From Verrucomicrobiia bacterium (GTDB lineage: Bacteria > Verrucomicrobiota > Verrucomicrobiia > JABWAM01): a stretch of DNA of 7,447 bases. Both the position numbers and the translations under genes were made by a program. Of the stretch, positions 6,486-7,447 are shown one piece after another. Every line of letters begins with the position of its first letter. The stretch's first letter is position 1. The DNA lies in NCBI GenBank assembly GCA_013360985.1, contig JABWAM010000120.1:1-7447 (forward strand), read 5' to 3'. The notes below the pieces were generated by a model. That model saw only the letters and a program-made list of their open reading frames with translations. It was not told the origin of the DNA and did not search any database.

Positions 6486-7174
6486 CAGGACCAATGGATG
6501 CGCAGGACGCCCGGTCTTTGGCGCAGCTCGCGCACGGCGGTCTCGGCGAGTTCGAACAGGCGGTCGCGCTTGAATTTCAGGGCGAAGCGGAAGCGTTTTT
6601 CATTGGCCTGCAGGTCGTAGTCGATCTCGACGTCCTTGACGACGATCCCCAGCCGCAGGAGATCCTCCTGCACCTCCTTCTCTCCGGGGCCGTCGACGCG
6701 AAGGGTGATGGTCGCGTGGGCATACCAATCGGTTTTGAGTTGGGTTTCGAGGATGGGGAGGAGAAAGAGGGCGAGCAGCGCGACGGCGAAGCCTGCGAAG
6801 CCGAGGAGAAACTGGCCGCTGCCAAACGCGAGGCCGAGCATGGTGACGAACCAGAGCACCGCAGCAGTTGTCACGCCGCGGATGATGTTTTCCTGGCGGA
6901 TGATTGTGCCGGCGCCGAGGAATCCCATCCCGGTGAGCACGCCGGCGGCGAGGCGCGCCGGGTCGGGGCGCCACCCTTGGCCTTGCGCGGAAGTTTCGTG
7001 GTAAAACGATTCCGAGAGGATCATGGAAATTGCCGCGCCGACGCCGACGAGCAGCGTCGTGCGCAATCCCGCGGCGCGCCCATGGGTCTCGCGTTCGAGG
7101 CCGAGCACGGCGCTCGCGGCGAGCACGCATCCCAAGCGCAAGGCAATCTCGGAAGACGGAAGAATCATATCCAT
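6485..7174 (-). CDS. MgtC/SapB-family membrane protein
   Basis: The 229-residue protein carries the hallmarks of the MgtC/SapB family: GLERETHGRAAGLRT (25-39), DPARLAAGVLTGMGFLGAGT (71-90) followed by IIR, and RGVTTAAVLW (99-108). About four hydrophobic segments fall at roughly 10-25, 38-55, 75-92 and 101-140. A soluble C-terminal domain of about 80 residues (from WYAHATITLRV, 150-160) resembles the ACT-like tail seen in longer members. The family lies in the inner membrane; Salmonella MgtC is linked to magnesium limitation and control of the F-type ATP synthase, but many homologues have no known role. The start is ATG 7174; a second in-frame ATG at 7168 is possible and neither has a clear Shine-Dalgarno. 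It is the first gene of the minus-strand series, and its TGA shares one base with the next gene's ATG. It has no obvious functional link to sugar import. Confidence 0.93.
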   Translation of the reverse strand: MDMILPSSEIALRLGCVLAASAVLGLERETHGRAAGLRTTLLVGVGAAISMILSESFYHETSAQGQGWRPDPARLAAGVLTGMGFLGAGTIIRQENIIRGVTTAAVLWFVTMLGLAFGSGQFLLGFAGFAVALLALFLLPILETQLKTDWYAHATITLRVDGPGEKEVQEDLLRLGIVVKDVEIDYDLQANEKRFRFALKFKRDRLFELAETAVRELRQRPGVLRIHWS

Positions 7175-7356
7175 TCAAGGGCTTCGCGAAGGGGTTCGCC
7201 GGTCTCCTCGCCGGAGATTCCATCGCGGAAGCGCGTGAGATTCAAGCTAGGAGAATGCGCACAGCGAAGCAATCCCCCCAAGAGATCTCATTATGCGCAC
7301 ACTGGATGCGCGCGCGCGACGTTTTTTGCTTGGCGGACCGCGTCGGACGGAGTGTC
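7175..7356. promoter_or_regulatory. Divergent intergenic region with putative promoters
   Basis: This 182-bp region separates the minus-strand series from the plus-strand dehydrogenase gene, so it should hold promoters for both. A weak candidate on the minus strand is TTGCTT, 17 nt, TAGCTT (about 7243-7271), with only about half the consensus bases matching. The region contains a direct repeat ATGCGCACA (7255-7263 and 7293-7301, 38 bp apart), a GAGATCTC palindrome (7282-7289) and the palindrome CTTCGCGAAG (7181-7190). Any of these could be a regulator site, but none is a motif I recognise. Confidence 0.4.
7255..7301. repeat. Direct repeat ATGCGCACA x2
   Basis: Two exact 9-bp copies start at 7255 and 7293. 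A third partial copy (GATGCGCGC) follows at about 7305. The 38-bp start-to-start distance is a little under four helical turns. This might be an operator pair in the divergent region, or a chance event. Confidence 0.3.
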
Positions 7357-7447
7357 ATGCCCGCGATGAAACATGAGTTTTCCCATCAGGTGGCGGTGGT
7401 GACCGGAGCGGGGCGCGGCATCGGCCGGGCCGTTGCGCGCGCCTTCG
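7357..7447 (+). CDS. Short-chain dehydrogenase/reductase, N-terminal fragment
   Basis: Thirty codons are visible before the right edge. The translation MPAMKHEFSHQVAVVTGAGR, continuing GIGRAVARAF, shows the beta-strand 1 and the TGxxxGIG dinucleotide-binding motif that opens classical SDR enzymes (NAD(P)-dependent oxidoreductases, usually about 250 residues). GGAG at 7349-7352 lies 4 nt before the ATG at 7357 and 13 nt before a second in-frame ATG at 7366, so the start is uncertain by three codons. The remaining fold, catalytic YxxxK and substrate specificity lie outside the window; a fatty-acid-type or sugar-type SDR is equally possible. It is transcribed divergently from the MgtC-family gene. 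Confidence 0.88.
   Translation, partial: MPAMKHEFSHQVAVVTGAGRGIGRAVARAF

Noticed and set aside
3837..6620. A 927-codon open frame on the plus strand
   Set aside because: It lies antisense to the fused transporter gene. Its translation is rich in R, E, G, D and H with no domain or motif, as expected when GC-rich coding DNA is read on the opposite strand. The minus-strand frame has clear domains and a signal peptide.

Overview
The window is GC-rich bacterial DNA, almost fully coding. One long minus-strand gene series fills most of it, and a divergent plus-strand gene begins at the right edge. Several start codons lack a recognisable Shine-Dalgarno sequence, and the transporter architectures are unusual. 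Both would suit a member of the Planctomycetes-Verrucomicrobia-Lentisphaerae group, but that placement is only a guess; no rRNA or clade marker is present.

Reading the minus strand in its transcription direction (right to left): an MgtC/SapB-family membrane protein (6485-7174); a sugar-type ABC solute-binding protein fused in one chain to a MalF-type permease (4020-6485, start overlapping the previous stop as TGATG); a 121-bp gap; a MalG-type permease of 614 residues with a large insert between its first two membrane segments (2054-3898); a zinc-ribbon plus transglutaminase-like protein (810-2057, ATGA overlap with the permease); a 173-bp gap; and thiG, thiazole synthase for thiamin biosynthesis, cut by the left edge (1-636). 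On the plus strand a short-chain dehydrogenase starts at 7357 and runs off the right edge.

The core of the window is a carbohydrate-type (CUT1-like) ABC importer reduced to two polypeptides. One carries both the binding protein and the MalF-like half. The other is the MalG-like half, whose extra-cytoplasmic insert I read as five degenerate repeats of about 65-71 residues. The clearest unit resembles a short segment I associate with family 42 glycoside hydrolases. The MalF-like half also has a duplicated short periplasmic loop. No ATPase gene is in the window, so the importer probably uses an ATPase encoded elsewhere. The coupled transglutaminase-like gene suggests an accessory role, perhaps in handling a peptide or glycan substrate, but its function cannot be read from sequence.

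The most interesting signals are the repeat insert in the MalG-like permease, the binding protein-permease fusion, and the tight coupling of the transglutaminase-like gene to them. No RNA genes, mobile elements or CRISPR arrays were seen.
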